Source: Candidatus Tenebribacter burtonii
GTDB lineage: Bacteria; Cloacimonadota; Cloacimonadia; Cloacimonadales; TCS61
Direction of reading: 5' to 3'
Assembly: GCA_030765625.1 (NCBI GenBank)
Contig: JAVCCF010000091.1
Span: 1 to 32,351 of the forward strand
DNA length: 32,351 bases
Each line of letters starts with the position of its first letter. Positions within the stretch are counted from its first letter, which is position 1. Positions 1 through 8,624 of the stretch are shown here, piece after piece. The notes under the pieces were generated by a model. That model saw only the letters and a list, made by a program, of their open reading frames with translations. It was not told where the DNA came from and searched no databases. The translations under genes and the position numbers were made by a program.

Positions 1-1
1 C

Positions 2-877
2 GGAGGAGAAGCATACATTTTTAATTCTTTGAAAGCTTTGTATTTTGGTTTGATAGCTAAAGTATATATTCATTCGTACGGTAGAGATGACATACTAAAT
101 TATTCTTTAAAAAATGCAATTTTTATTAATTTATACCATGGAATGGTTATTAAAAAGTTAAAGAAATACTATAGAAAGGACGATTTGGATATTGCTTCTT
201 CTGATTTTTTTATTCAAGTTAGACGAAATATTTTCCCAGAAATAAAAAAAATAGCGGTTACTGGAGAACCTAGATATGATATATTTTTTAGTAAGGTTAA
301 TAAAGTTAGAATATTAAAAAAATATCATTTAGAAAGATATATCGACAAGAAAATCATTTCATATTTACCTACCCATAGAAAATATCGAGATACTTATAAA
401 CCATTATTCCAGGAATTCAAGAATATCATTAAGCTAAAGGATGTTATTATTTTTGATAAAAGCCACCCAAGGGAAAAGAATTTAGCAAAAGATATTTTTC
501 CAAATTACAATAATGTTGTAAATATATCCGATTTATATATTGATACACAAGAATTATTAAGTATAACGAATATTTTAATTACAGATTATTCAAGTTGTTT
601 TGTAGATTTTATACTAACAGAACGACCGGTTATTTTTTATGCTTATGATTTAAAAGAATTTACTGAGAAAAATGGGTTTTATGTTGATTACAAAAAAAAT
701 GTGCCGGGTAAAATATGTTACAATGAAAATGAGTTGTATAATTGTATTCAAGCTTATCTAAAATATCCTGAACTTGATTATAGAAAAAGAATTCAAGGAA
801 AAAAACGATTTCATAAATATTATGATGGGAATAGTTCGGAAAGAGTTTATCAGGAAATAATGAAACTTTTAAATTAA
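2..877 (+). CDS. CDP-glycerol glycerophosphotransferase-like protein, 5' partial
   Basis: The reading frame is open to the left edge, so the N-terminus is missing; the TTG at 29 is only an internal candidate start. The visible 292 residues match the C-terminal half of the TagB/TagF-type family, which moves glycerol-phosphate (or related polyol-phosphate) from a CDP-activated donor onto a surface polymer at the inner face of the membrane. Family signatures seen: NLYHGMVIKKL (the usual L-HGTPxKK site), VTGEPRYD (usual GxPRxD), a DKSHPRE stretch and, near the C-terminus, ITDYSSCFVDF followed by RPVIFYAYDLKEF, which is nearly diagnostic. The next gene, a flippase, starts 9 bases after the stop, so the two are probably co-transcribed as the end of a surface polysaccharide locus. 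The exact polymer cannot be told. Family assignment is firm; substrate is inference. Confidence 0.85.
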   Translation, partial: GGEAYIFNSLKALYFGLIAKVYIHSYGRDDILNYSLKNAIFINLYHGMVIKKLKKYYRKDDLDIASSDFFIQVRRNIFPEIKKIAVTGEPRYDIFFSKVNKVRILKKYHLERYIDKKIISYLPTHRKYRDTYKPLFQEFKNIIKLKDVIIFDKSHPREKNLAKDIFPNYNNVVNISDLYIDTQELLSITNILITDYSSCFVDFILTERPVIFYAYDLKEFTEKNGFYVDYKKNVPGKICYNENELYNCIQAYLKYPELDYRKRIQGKKRFHKYYDGNSSERVYQEIMKLLN

Positions 878-885
878 GGAAAATA

Positions 886-2391
886 ATGCGTGAATTAAAA
901 AAATCATTTTGGGATTTTGTTACAGCTAATATCATGATTGTATTTGCCGTACCTTTGATGATAATTTCCGAATCAATTCAGGCAAGGTATTTAGGACCGG
1001 GTAATTATGGGAAAGTAGCTTTGTTCCTTAGTGCAATTGTTTTATTGTACACATTTGGAGTAAGTTGGCTTGGTCTTTCTATTAAACGGTTTGGTAAAGA
1101 AGAATTTATTAAAGAAGATCATTTAAGGAAAACAACAGCAAACTTTTTTATTGTAAGTCTTTTTTCATTTTTTGTTGTATCTGTATTATTCTACACATAT
1201 AGAAAACCGATTCTAACATTTTTAGAGATTGATAAAGTAAATCTATTCTGGTTAATTCTTATTGGTGCGTTTATCTCTTTGATGAAGTTCTTTGTTTTGG
1301 AAGTCTTGCAAGTAATTAGATTGATAAAATTGTACACTTTCTTATTTAAACTTGCATCGAAGATCTTTATAGTTCTTGGAATGTTGTTTTTTGTTTTTTC
1401 TATTCTTGAAATAAGTGTAATATATGTTATTTATATTTTATTAATATCTGATATTCTGGTAATAATAATTGGCATATCATTTATAAAAACCAGATACATA
1501 TATCCATTTCAATTTGATAAAGCACTATTAACAAAAATGATAATATTTAGCTTACCTCTTATGTTTAATAGTTGGTCAGGGTATGTAATTAACTGGGTAG
1601 ATATGTATGTAATAAAGTATTATATGACTCTTGAAGATGTTGGGATCTATCAAGCAGCATATAAAATACTTAATGCTCTTAAATCCTTTTTGGGTATGGG
1701 ATTGATTGCAATTACTATCCCAATAATAATGGTTTTTAAGACAAAGGGTGAAATTGATAAAATAAAAAATTCCTATATTAAAAGACTTATTCCACAGATC
1801 AGCTTTTCTGCAATGATATTAGTTTCATTAATTATTATTTTCAGTGATCAGATGTTTTATATTATTTATGGTGAAGAATTTAATTCTTCAATTTTAATTT
1901 TCAAGATTTTGATGGCTTCTGTGAGTTTTTCTATAATTGGATCTGGACTTGCTGCAATTTATATATCTTTTGATTTGACGAAGATAATTTTATATATTGG
2001 TATATTATCTGGAATATTTAATATTATAGCTGATATTTTCTTAGTAAGATATATTGGAATTGAAGGAGCAGCCATTGCTTCTTTTTTAGTTTTTTCTATT
2101 GGATCTATAATTAGATTACTTTATCTTAATAGATATTTTAGTATCAAAAGAAAGCTTGCACTTTTATTTCCATTGATAACAGTTCTTATCTTAATAATAA
2201 ATATATTGGAGATTAGCTTTATAATTAAATTATTTAGTTCGTTTAGTCTTTTGATCACTGTATTATTATTTGCTAGAAGATTTAATCTTTTTAATAAAAA
2301 AGATATCAGATTAATTCAAAATATTGATATGCCCCCAATAGTAAGGAGAGTATTCACTAAGTTGATATTAATTTTAAGTAGAGATATATAA
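886..2391 (+). CDS. Polysaccharide/O-unit flippase, Wzx/MATE-like
   Basis: This 501-residue, very hydrophobic protein has about 12-14 membrane segments, beginning with WDFVTANIMIVFAVPLMIIS, and the N-terminal QARYLGPGNYGKVAL stretch typical of polysaccharide-synthesis flippases of the MOP superfamily (RfbX/Wzx; usual length 420-500). Such proteins move undecaprenyl-linked oligosaccharides across the inner membrane. The C-terminal 40 residues or so are hydrophilic and basic. It follows the glycerophosphotransferase-like gene by 8 bases, with AAGGAAAAT before ATG, so the pair reads as one surface-glycan operon. The next gene is convergent. Substrate is not readable from the sequence. Confidence 0.85.
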   Translation: MRELKKSFWDFVTANIMIVFAVPLMIISESIQARYLGPGNYGKVALFLSAIVLLYTFGVSWLGLSIKRFGKEEFIKEDHLRKTTANFFIVSLFSFFVVSVLFYTYRKPILTFLEIDKVNLFWLILIGAFISLMKFFVLEVLQVIRLIKLYTFLFKLASKIFIVLGMLFFVFSILEISVIYVIYILLISDILVIIIGISFIKTRYIYPFQFDKALLTKMIIFSLPLMFNSWSGYVINWVDMYVIKYYMTLEDVGIYQAAYKILNALKSFLGMGLIAITIPIIMVFKTKGEIDKIKNSYIKRLIPQISFSAMILVSLIIIFSDQMFYIIYGEEFNSSILIFKILMASVSFSIIGSGLAAIYISFDLTKIILYIGILSGIFNIIADIFLVRYIGIEGAAIASFLVFSIGSIIRLLYLNRYFSIKRKLALLFPLITVLILIINILEISFIIKLFSSFSLLITVLLFARRFNLFNKKDIRLIQNIDMPPIVRRVFTKLILILSRDI

Positions 2392-2445
2392 CAAGCAAAG
2401 AGAAAATATATTAAAAAGAAAATAAACAAATCTCTTTATTATCAA

Positions 2446-4500
2446 TTATTTTATTAATAACATTTTCTTTGTATAAGTTATGTCTCCAGTTTTAAGCATG
2501 TATAAATATACTCCAGATGTAACAGAATTCCCTAGTTCATCTGTTCCATTCCAAATAACATTATTAATTCCTGTTTCCAAATTTCTAATTTCTAATATCT
2601 TTACTTTCTGTCCTTTCAAGTTATAGATTATTAATTCCGCATCTTTTTTATTTTCAGTGTTTAATGAAAACGAAATTGTTGTTGTTGGATTAAATGGATT
2701 TGGATAATTTCCAATCAATTCAGAGGATGCATAGATTAGATTATTTTCAGCATTACTGTTCAAATCTGTATCATAATTCAAAGTAATCTCGGTAATACCT
2801 AATTCGCTTTCAATTTCCAGAATATCACTGACAATTTCACGGTTGTTTTCGGTAAATAATCCCACAACTATATTAAATGTAAGTATCTCTCCACTTTCCA
2901 GATCGTAAGGAAGAGGAAGATTGAAATCTTCAATATCCCAGGGATTCTCACTGATGGGGAATATGCCATTATCTTCAATGCTGATGATCTCAATTGCTGA
3001 GCTTGAAAGATTTGAGATCGTAAATTGCAAACCATTCAGACAGTTCTCTACTGTCATGAAATTTAATTCTAATGGCTCAATGACTAATCCCCCAAAGTTA
3101 ATATCTGTATCATCGCGTGGTTCTAATTTGAAAGAACCATAAGTGAAATCAATAACACCTCTTATACTAAAAATTATATCGTCTAAAACTGGAACGTAAG
3201 TATAAACTCCTAGTCCACCAATTATGCAAGTTCCGGATTGATCTTCAACTTCCCATTCACCATAACCAAGGTCTTCATTGGAAACTGTTACATTCTGAAT
3301 TTTGGCAAATACACTTTCGTAGTCTTCTGTGAAAGATAGTTCTTCAGCACTTAAAATAATAGGCTCAGGGAGTTCAGATGTTCCTGTTATTTCCATATTA
3401 ATTATATCGGTTATCTCTGTTTTATTATTGTATTCTAAAACAGTACCGGAGATTGTTATCTCATCACCAACCTCTACATCTTGTATTGGATAGATAACAA
3501 TACCATTCCATGCACCTGTTCCATCTTGAATGAAAAAATAACTCTCAAATTTGGCAGTAACAACACCGGAAGTTTCTACCAACTCTCCTTCATGCGGAGA
3601 TGGACCGGAAGTAGAATATTGGAGATCATAGATCGTGTAAGGAGTAATTGGAATAGGTTCAATAATAGAGAATGCAGCATTACTATCATCCCATGGATCT
3701 CCATCTTCGGCATCTGATATAATAATTGCATACCAATCATCGACTAATTGATCAATTGGAATGTTCCATTCCCAGCTACCGTCATCTTCAGTGGAAGCGA
3801 CCAGAACTTCTCTATCTCTATAAACCATTTCAAGTTCTATTTTGATATTTCCTGTAAAATTTATAGATATCCAGGTTATATCGTGAGTAGAACCCTGTTC
3901 CCATTGTTCACCACCATTAGGACTCGCAACAATTATCGTTGGTACTGGAGTTCCTCCGATCGTCTGACCATTATTTAATTCTCCAGGAGTTTCCGGTGCC
4001 GGTTCCTGCCAGATAAAATCACTATAAACAGCTCCTGTCCCCATTAGTTGAAGTGACTGTCCAATCTCAGTTGTGCTTCCTTCCTCCACACCAATATCAG
4101 TTGATGTAACACCATTTGCAGGACCACCTATTGCTTCAAAAGAACCTTCATAACTCAGGAATTGACCCGGAATAAGAATACCTTGGTAATCAATTGCAAT
4201 CCCGTCAGGTTCTCCATTTTGAATACCTTCTTTGTAATAATAGAAAATTGTAAATTCATTAACATTTGCACCGGCTGTAAACTGATTTAAAGATATGGAA
4301 TCATATTCTGATCCATTGTTACCATTATAAAAGGTTACAGTATAATCGGATAAAACATTTCCGGGTATTTCTTCCAGAACAACCTCAACAAATTCACCAA
4401 TATCAGTGCTTGTATTGTCATAATGCAGTTCATTGAGCCAGATATTTTGTGCAGAAAGTAGGGTACTTAATAAAAACATAAACGCTATTATTCTTCTCAT
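2446..4500 (-). CDS. Multidomain secreted protein with type IX C-terminal sorting domain
   Basis: The 684-residue protein starts with a signal peptide (about 1-17, ending LLSAQ). Residues about 18-165 resemble the lamin-tail-like domain common in secreted FCB proteins (WLNELHYDNTSTDIGEFVEV). Residues 194-282 are a Kre9/Knh1-type Ig-like domain (SPNGGEQW, then HDITW). Residues about 288-470 look like an OB-fold, DUF5689-like module (GELVETSGVVTA, FIQDGTGAWNGI, VGDEITISGTV). A further beta domain follows, and the last 95 residues or so are the FlgD-like type IX sorting domain (NYPNPFNPTTTISF, GVYLYMLK, final KKMLLIK). It should be exported through Sec, then across or onto the outer membrane. 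No catalytic site is seen; cell-surface binding is the best guess. The DUF6765-like gene ends 19 bases upstream, so the two may be co-transcribed. Confidence 0.8.
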   Translation of the reverse strand: MRRIIAFMFLLSTLLSAQNIWLNELHYDNTSTDIGEFVEVVLEEIPGNVLSDYTVTFYNGNNGSEYDSISLNQFTAGANVNEFTIFYYYKEGIQNGEPDGIAIDYQGILIPGQFLSYEGSFEAIGGPANGVTSTDIGVEEGSTTEIGQSLQLMGTGAVYSDFIWQEPAPETPGELNNGQTIGGTPVPTIIVASPNGGEQWEQGSTHDITWISINFTGNIKIELEMVYRDREVLVASTEDDGSWEWNIPIDQLVDDWYAIIISDAEDGDPWDDSNAAFSIIEPIPITPYTIYDLQYSTSGPSPHEGELVETSGVVTAKFESYFFIQDGTGAWNGIVIYPIQDVEVGDEITISGTVLEYNNKTEITDIINMEITGTSELPEPIILSAEELSFTEDYESVFAKIQNVTVSNEDLGYGEWEVEDQSGTCIIGGLGVYTYVPVLDDIIFSIRGVIDFTYGSFKLEPRDDTDINFGGLVIEPLELNFMTVENCLNGLQFTISNLSSSAIEIISIEDNGIFPISENPWDIEDFNLPLPYDLESGEILTFNIVVGLFTENNREIVSDILEIESELGITEITLNYDTDLNSNAENNLIYASSELIGNYPNPFNPTTTISFSLNTENKKDAELIIYNLKGQKVKILEIRNLETGINNVIWNGTDELGNSVTSGVYLYMLKTGDITYTKKMLLIK

Positions 4501-4519
4501 CTTTTCCTCCCGAAAATCA

Positions 4520-5521
4520 TTACCATTCTTTAATTTCTATTTGAGCAAAGATCGGTTCCATTTTATTAGCTGCTCTTTTCTGATAGTTTTTTGCAGCTTC
4601 TTGGAATCTATACCAATTTGTTTGTTTATAATTTTCTTTAAAAGATAACTTATCTTTAATTGGATCAAATTTTACTTTTTTATCGTTAAGAAATTTGATA
4701 TCTTCTGAAATAGCAGCACTAAACCAGCTATATGGATCATATTCTGTATTTGCATTATGATTTAAGATGAGTCTTTGATATTTTCCAATTCTCTCTTTCA
4801 TTTGTTTTTTATATGAAGACAAATGTCTTTCATCAATTTTGTCTTTGAGGATATCGGTAATATTTGCTTTTACCTCTGTCCAGTTAGTAGGACTTGCTGT
4901 GAACATAAGAAAATTCTTATAGAGTTTATTTGATGCTAGTAAAACCCGCTCGGTATTATCAATTGTACTATTTTCTTCTATCAAACGTGGATCATGCCAT
5001 ATGAGGTTAGGTATATCCGGTTTATACCCTGCATCGGCATGCCCAATATTTGGTGTAAGAGTTTCCCAAACTCCTTTCATTGCATTCATTTCGTCGAAGT
5101 TTCCAATAAAATTCTGGTGAGATATTGTATCAGCTAACATATGAGAAGCAATACCAAGTGAGTATAAATTTTCACTCTTTGTTGCATCGTAAAATATTTC
5201 TTGAGCATGTGTGCTGGAAGATGTAGTATTAAGAAGGTGCATCTTTCCATCTTTTCTTCTGGTTTTAGGGCTTGTTGGGTTTCCTGGCATAAAATGGAAC
5301 AGCAAATATATTCGCATTAATTGTTTTCTGGGTTTAGTGATATTCTTTGTTTGCGTTATGTAATTTTTGTATTCTGAACTATCAGGAAGTTTGATTTTAT
5401 ACTGGGTTGAATTGTCATCGACATATTGTGATGAATAGGCAATAATCTCAGCTTCGGAATTATCAAAACCAGCTTCTAATGCCAGATATTTTGTTATGTA
5501 GTAATGAAATTCAACATTCAT
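4520..5521 (-). CDS. DUF6765-like protein with phospholipase C/S1-type metal pattern
   Basis: This 333-residue protein begins MNVEFHYYITKYLALEAGF and continues AEIIAYSSQYVDD, which I recognise as the start of the DUF6765 family. No signal peptide is visible. Conserved polar residues are spaced like the zinc ligands of the zinc-dependent phospholipase C / S1-P1 nuclease fold: H6, D35-D36, H76, H105, then SHMLADTISHQNF (H127, D131, H135) and GHAD (H161, D163). The role is unknown; a metal-dependent hydrolase fold is inference from this pattern. It is the first gene of its unit, with a TTGACA box about 90 bases upstream and a GGAGGGAGAAAAT-type ribosome site; the secreted multidomain protein follows 19 bases after its stop. 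Confidence 0.7.
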   Translation of the reverse strand: MNVEFHYYITKYLALEAGFDNSEAEIIAYSSQYVDDNSTQYKIKLPDSSEYKNYITQTKNITKPRKQLMRIYLLFHFMPGNPTSPKTRRKDGKMHLLNTTSSSTHAQEIFYDATKSENLYSLGIASHMLADTISHQNFIGNFDEMNAMKGVWETLTPNIGHADAGYKPDIPNLIWHDPRLIEENSTIDNTERVLLASNKLYKNFLMFTASPTNWTEVKANITDILKDKIDERHLSSYKKQMKERIGKYQRLILNHNANTEYDPYSWFSAAISEDIKFLNDKKVKFDPIKDKLSFKENYKQTNWYRFQEAAKNYQKRAANKMEPIFAQIEIKEW

Positions 5522-5606
5522 ATTTTCTCCCTCTCTACAAAAGAAACCATATATTAATTATAGACACAATAATCCATAAATTAATATTTATTGTATAAAG
5601 TTATAA

Positions 5607-5612
5607 TGTCAA
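5607..5612 (-). promoter_or_regulatory. Candidate -35 box (TTGACA) for the DUF6765-like gene
   Basis: TTGACA on the minus strand lies 86 bases before the start codon at 5521. The region 16-17 bases downstream is A/T only (TAAATA), so the -10 element is uncertain. It belongs to a set of similar boxes upstream of most transcription units in this window. Confidence 0.4.
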
Positions 5613-5732
5613 CTAATTAATATTATTTTACTCTAATATATTTAAATGATTCAATCAAAACGTAGCAGAGGATTGCATAACATGATAAAATTAGAGATTA
5701 TTTAGGAATTTTGAAAGAGAGCTGTTCAATAT

Positions 5733-5769
5733 AAAAAAAATGTCCTAACCATCACTGGATAGGACATTT
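5733..5769 (-). terminator. Rho-independent terminator of ptb-rpiB-glyA
   Basis: Read on the minus strand, a 10-bp perfect stem (AAATGTCCTA paired with TAGGACATTT, extended inside by CCA/TGG around TCAC) is followed by a run of U from the A tract at 5733-5740. It begins about 16 bases after the glyA stop. Confidence 0.85.
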
Positions 5770-5785
5770 ATATCTATGCTAAATA

Positions 5786-7090
5786 TTAGTCTTCAGTAAG
5801 AAGTTCTTGATATAATGGAAAGTTATCGCAGAATTCACGAACTGCAATTTTGATTTGTGCCAACTTTTCTTCGTCATCATGATTATTGAATACTTGAGAA
5901 ATAAAATCTGCAATTCGTTCCATATTTTGTTCCTTCATTCCTCTTGTTGTAACAGCAGGAGTTCCAAGACGGATACCTGAAGCTACAAATGGAGGTCTGC
6001 TATCAAATGGGATAGTATTTTTATTTGCTGTTATGCCTGCTTTATCCAAGGCTCCTTCCATTTTCTTTCCACTTGGATTTCCACTATCTTTATCACCCAG
6101 GTCTATCAACATAAGATGTGTGTCTGTTCCACCTGAAACTAAACGTAGCCCTTTCTTTTCTAAAGCTCTTGCTAACGCTTTTGCATTCTTTATTACTTGT
6201 TCTTGATAAATTTTAAAATCATCTTGAAGTGCTTCTTTAAATGCTGCAGCTTTGGCGGCGATCACATGCTCTAATGGTCCACCTTGAATTCCAGGGAAAA
6301 CTTGTTTATCAACTTCTTTTGCATATTCTTCTTTACAGAGGATCATGCCACCACGTGGTCCCCGCAATGTTTTATGAGTAGTAGTTGTTACAATATCTGC
6401 ATAAGGAACAGGGTTCTGATGTAATCCGGCAGCAACAAGACCTGCAATATGAGCCATATCTACGAATAATTTTGCACCTACTTCATCGGCAATTTCCCGG
6501 AATTTTTTAAAATCAATTTTACGGGGATAAGCACTAGCTCCAGCAAGAATCATTTTAGGTTTATGCTCAAGGGCAAGTTTTCTTATTTCATTGTAATCAA
6601 ATTGTTCAGTATCTTTATTCACTCCATATGGGATAATATTATACAAAGCACCGGAAAAACTAAGCGGATGCCCGTGAGTAAGGTGTCCACCGTGAGTAAG
6701 TTCTAAACTAAGAACAGTATCACCTGGTTTTACTAGGGAGAAATATGCAGCCATATTTGCTTGAGAACCAGAATGAGGTTGCACGTTTACATGATCAGCT
6801 CCATAGATTTCTTGGGCTCGTTCAATTGCGAGTTTTTCAACTTCATCTACCCATTCGCATCCACCATAATATCTTCCATAAAGACTATATTTTAATTTTC
6901 CGGTTTTCTTGCTATACCGATAAGGATAACCCTCTGCATATTTGTTTGTGAGGACAGACCCTGCTGCTTCAAGTACAGCTCTGGAAACAAAATTTTCAGA
7001 GGCTATCAATTCCAGATTCTCTGTTTGACGCTTCAGTTCTTTATACATTGCATTATATAGCTCAGGATCATTCTTCTTTAAAAATTTCAT
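5786..7090 (-). CDS. glyA: Serine hydroxymethyltransferase
   Basis: Cytoplasmic PLP enzyme converting serine and tetrahydrofolate to glycine and 5,10-methylene-THF, the main entry to one-carbon metabolism. The 434 residues contain the family hallmarks ELIASENF (about 27-34), [11 protein letters not shown] (102-112), [12 protein letters not shown] (211-222) and the PLP-lysine site [14 protein letters not shown] with the Schiff-base lysine at K240. An unusual feature is that the normally compact YAEGYPGKRYYGG segment is interrupted: about 14 extra residues ([14 protein letters not shown]) lie between YAEGYP and GRYYGGCE. The ATG is preceded by AAGGAGAAATAATAA. It is the third gene of an operon, 3 bases after the rpiB stop, and is followed by a strong terminator. 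Assignment is secure. Confidence 0.97.
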   Translation of the reverse strand: MKFLKKNDPELYNAMYKELKRQTENLELIASENFVSRAVLEAAGSVLTNKYAEGYPYRYSKKTGKLKYSLYGRYYGGCEWVDEVEKLAIERAQEIYGADHVNVQPHSGSQANMAAYFSLVKPGDTVLSLELTHGGHLTHGHPLSFSGALYNIIPYGVNKDTEQFDYNEIRKLALEHKPKMILAGASAYPRKIDFKKFREIADEVGAKLFVDMAHIAGLVAAGLHQNPVPYADIVTTTTHKTLRGPRGGMILCKEEYAKEVDKQVFPGIQGGPLEHVIAAKAAAFKEALQDDFKIYQEQVIKNAKALARALEKKGLRLVSGGTDTHLMLIDLGDKDSGNPSGKKMEGALDKAGITANKNTIPFDSRPPFVASGIRLGTPAVTTRGMKEQNMERIADFISQVFNNHDDEEKLAQIKIAVREFCDNFPLYQELLTED

Positions 7091-7093
7091 TTA

Positions 7094-7531
7094 TTATTTC
7101 TCCTTTTCATAATCTGATATTTTATCTAATCTTTTCTGATGTCTTCCACCTTCAAACTCTGTATTGAACCAAACGTCCATGATCTCTTTTGCAAGATATT
7201 CAGAAATAAATCTTCCTGATAAAATTAAAATATTGGAATCATTATGCCTGCGGGAGAGTTCGGCAAATTGCTTTGTCTGACATAATGCAGCTCTTATTCC
7301 GGGAACTTTGTTTGCCACAATACTCATGCCGAGTCCGCTTCCACAAATCAATATTCCTCTTTCGCAATCTCCATTGGAAACAGCTTCAGCAGACTTAAAT
7401 CCTGTGTCAGGATAATCCATTGAATCTAAATTTACCGGACCAAAATCAATAACCTGATGATCGGTTAAAAATTCTTTTATTCTTTCTTTCAGCTCAAAAC
7501 CAGCATGATCGGAAGCAAGGGCTATTTTCAT
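7094..7531 (-). CDS. rpiB: Ribose-5-phosphate isomerase B
   Basis: This 145-residue RpiB/LacAB-family enzyme interconverts ribose-5-phosphate and ribulose-5-phosphate in the non-oxidative pentose phosphate pathway. Visible signatures are the N-terminal IALASDHAGFELK (D8, H9), the active-site loop ILICGSGLGMSI with C63 as the expected proton-transfer cysteine, ANKVPGIRAA, and RRHNDSNIL with H96. The C-terminus (FEGGRHQKRLDKI) is also canonical. Its ATG overlaps the ptb stop by one base (TAATG), indicating translational coupling, and glyA follows after 3 bases. Length matches the family. Confidence 0.95.
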   Translation of the reverse strand: MKIALASDHAGFELKERIKEFLTDHQVIDFGPVNLDSMDYPDTGFKSAEAVSNGDCERGILICGSGLGMSIVANKVPGIRAALCQTKQFAELSRRHNDSNILILSGRFISEYLAKEIMDVWFNTEFEGGRHQKRLDKISDYEKEK

Positions 7532-8463
7532 TATTCTTCCTCACTACTAAGTTTATCTTTATCTGCCATCAAGCAGGCAAAAGCTAGGGAATATAATTTG
7601 TTCTGTAGTGTATCAGTTCTTGATGAAAGAGTTGTTGGAACTTTTGTTCCTACGATATAAGTTACCATACTTGCCTGGGCAAAATAGGTTAGAGATTTAT
7701 AGAAAACATTTGCAACTTCTAAGAAAGGGAACACAAGACAATCTGCATCTCCCTCTACACAACTCTTTACACCCTTGTAATGCAGGCTTTTAGGATCGAT
7801 TGCCAGATCAATGGAAAGTGGTCCATCTATATCAGCATTTTTTATTTGATTACGATCTGCCATTTTAGAAATGAAAGCACCATCTACAGCAGTTGGGATT
7901 TTTGGATTTGTTTTTTCAGAAAAAGAGATTATTGCTACTTTTGGTCTTTTTACACCAATTTTTCTGGCAGTATCAATTACATATCTTGTCATAGAGATTT
8001 TTTGGTCAATATTCGGTCTGGGAATAAATGCTGCATCAGTAAAAATGAGAAGCTTGTGATAATTAGGAATTTCAGCAATGGAAATATGCGATAGAGTAGC
8101 CTTTGGGATCATTATTCCATTTTCCTTATCAATTATGCATCTCAGTAATTTATCTGTTGAAATTATCCCCTTCATCAGCACATCACCTTTGCCATGATTT
8201 AAAAGTGTCATTGCTTTTTTACCGGATTTTATCTCATCAGGTTCATGAATAATTGTATAAATATTTGGGTCAATATCATGATCAGCACAAATTGTTTTTA
8301 TCACATCTTGATCCCCGATTAGAGTAAATTCAGCAAACTTAAGATCAATAGCTTTTTTAGTTGCTAGAATTGTTATTTTATCCTGTCCATAAGCAACTAC
8401 AACTCTTTTTTTTGATTTGGTTTTTACGAGTTCTATTAAGTCCTCTAACTTTTTAATTGCCAT
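7531..8463 (-). CDS. ptb: Phosphate butyryltransferase (phosphate acyltransferase family)
   Basis: The 310-residue protein belongs to the PTA/PTB phosphotransacylase family, which interconverts acyl-CoA plus phosphate with acyl-phosphate plus CoA. Family features are GDVLMKGIISTDKLLR (typical DxLMKGxxxT), LTFAQASM-like C-terminal helix and VVGTKVPTTLSSRTDT (here YIVGTKVPTTLSSRTDT). Its length and sequence fit the butyryl/branched-chain Ptb subgroup better than acetyl Pta (about 330 residues). No butyrate kinase gene is next to it, so the acyl-phosphate partner must be elsewhere. It leads the ptb-rpiB-glyA operon, with a GGAGGAG ribosome site and a TTGACA box upstream. The acyl chain specificity is inference. 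Confidence 0.88.
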   Translation of the reverse strand: MAIKKLEDLIELVKTKSKKRVVVAYGQDKITILATKKAIDLKFAEFTLIGDQDVIKTICADHDIDPNIYTIIHEPDEIKSGKKAMTLLNHGKGDVLMKGIISTDKLLRCIIDKENGIMIPKATLSHISIAEIPNYHKLLIFTDAAFIPRPNIDQKISMTRYVIDTARKIGVKRPKVAIISFSEKTNPKIPTAVDGAFISKMADRNQIKNADIDGPLSIDLAIDPKSLHYKGVKSCVEGDADCLVFPFLEVANVFYKSLTYFAQASMVTYIVGTKVPTTLSSRTDTLQNKLYSLAFACLMADKDKLSSEEE

Positions 8464-8487
8464 TTCTCCTCCGAAATTTTTTTTTAC

Positions 8488-8516
8488 TCAAAACAGAACT
8501 CAACCTTTAATGTCAA
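8488..8516 (-). promoter_or_regulatory. Candidate promoter of ptb-rpiB-glyA
   Basis: TTGACA (8516-8511, minus strand) is followed after 17 bases by TTTTGA (8493-8488), about 25 bases before the start codon. The -35 match is perfect; the -10 is not TATAAT-like but resembles the TTTTG found at the same place before acsA, yjbQ and the TrmB gene. Confidence 0.45.
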
Positions 8517-8575
8517 GAAATTACGGTTATTGTAGTTATTAGAATGTTATTATATTATAATGGATTCGAATCTAT

Positions 8576-8607
8576 AAATAAAAAGAGGCTACAATTGTAA
8601 CCTCTTT
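8576..8607 (-). terminator. Terminator of the OFA-family transporter gene
   Basis: On the minus strand AAAGAGG pairs with CCTCTTT around an inner palindrome ACAATTGT, followed by TTTTTATTTATA. It lies 17 bases after the transporter stop and separates that gene from the ptb promoter. Confidence 0.8.
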
Positions 8608-8624
8608 CATAAATATTGTATGGA

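Noticed and set aside
660-935. 91-codon minus-strand frame across the first two genes
   Set aside because: Overlaps two well-supported plus-strand genes and has no family match.
2397-2440. AAAGAGA/TCTCTTT inverted repeat between the flippase and the convergent secreted-protein gene
   Set aside because: The loop is about 30 bases and the stem is A/T-rich with only 7 pairs, too weak to call a terminator.
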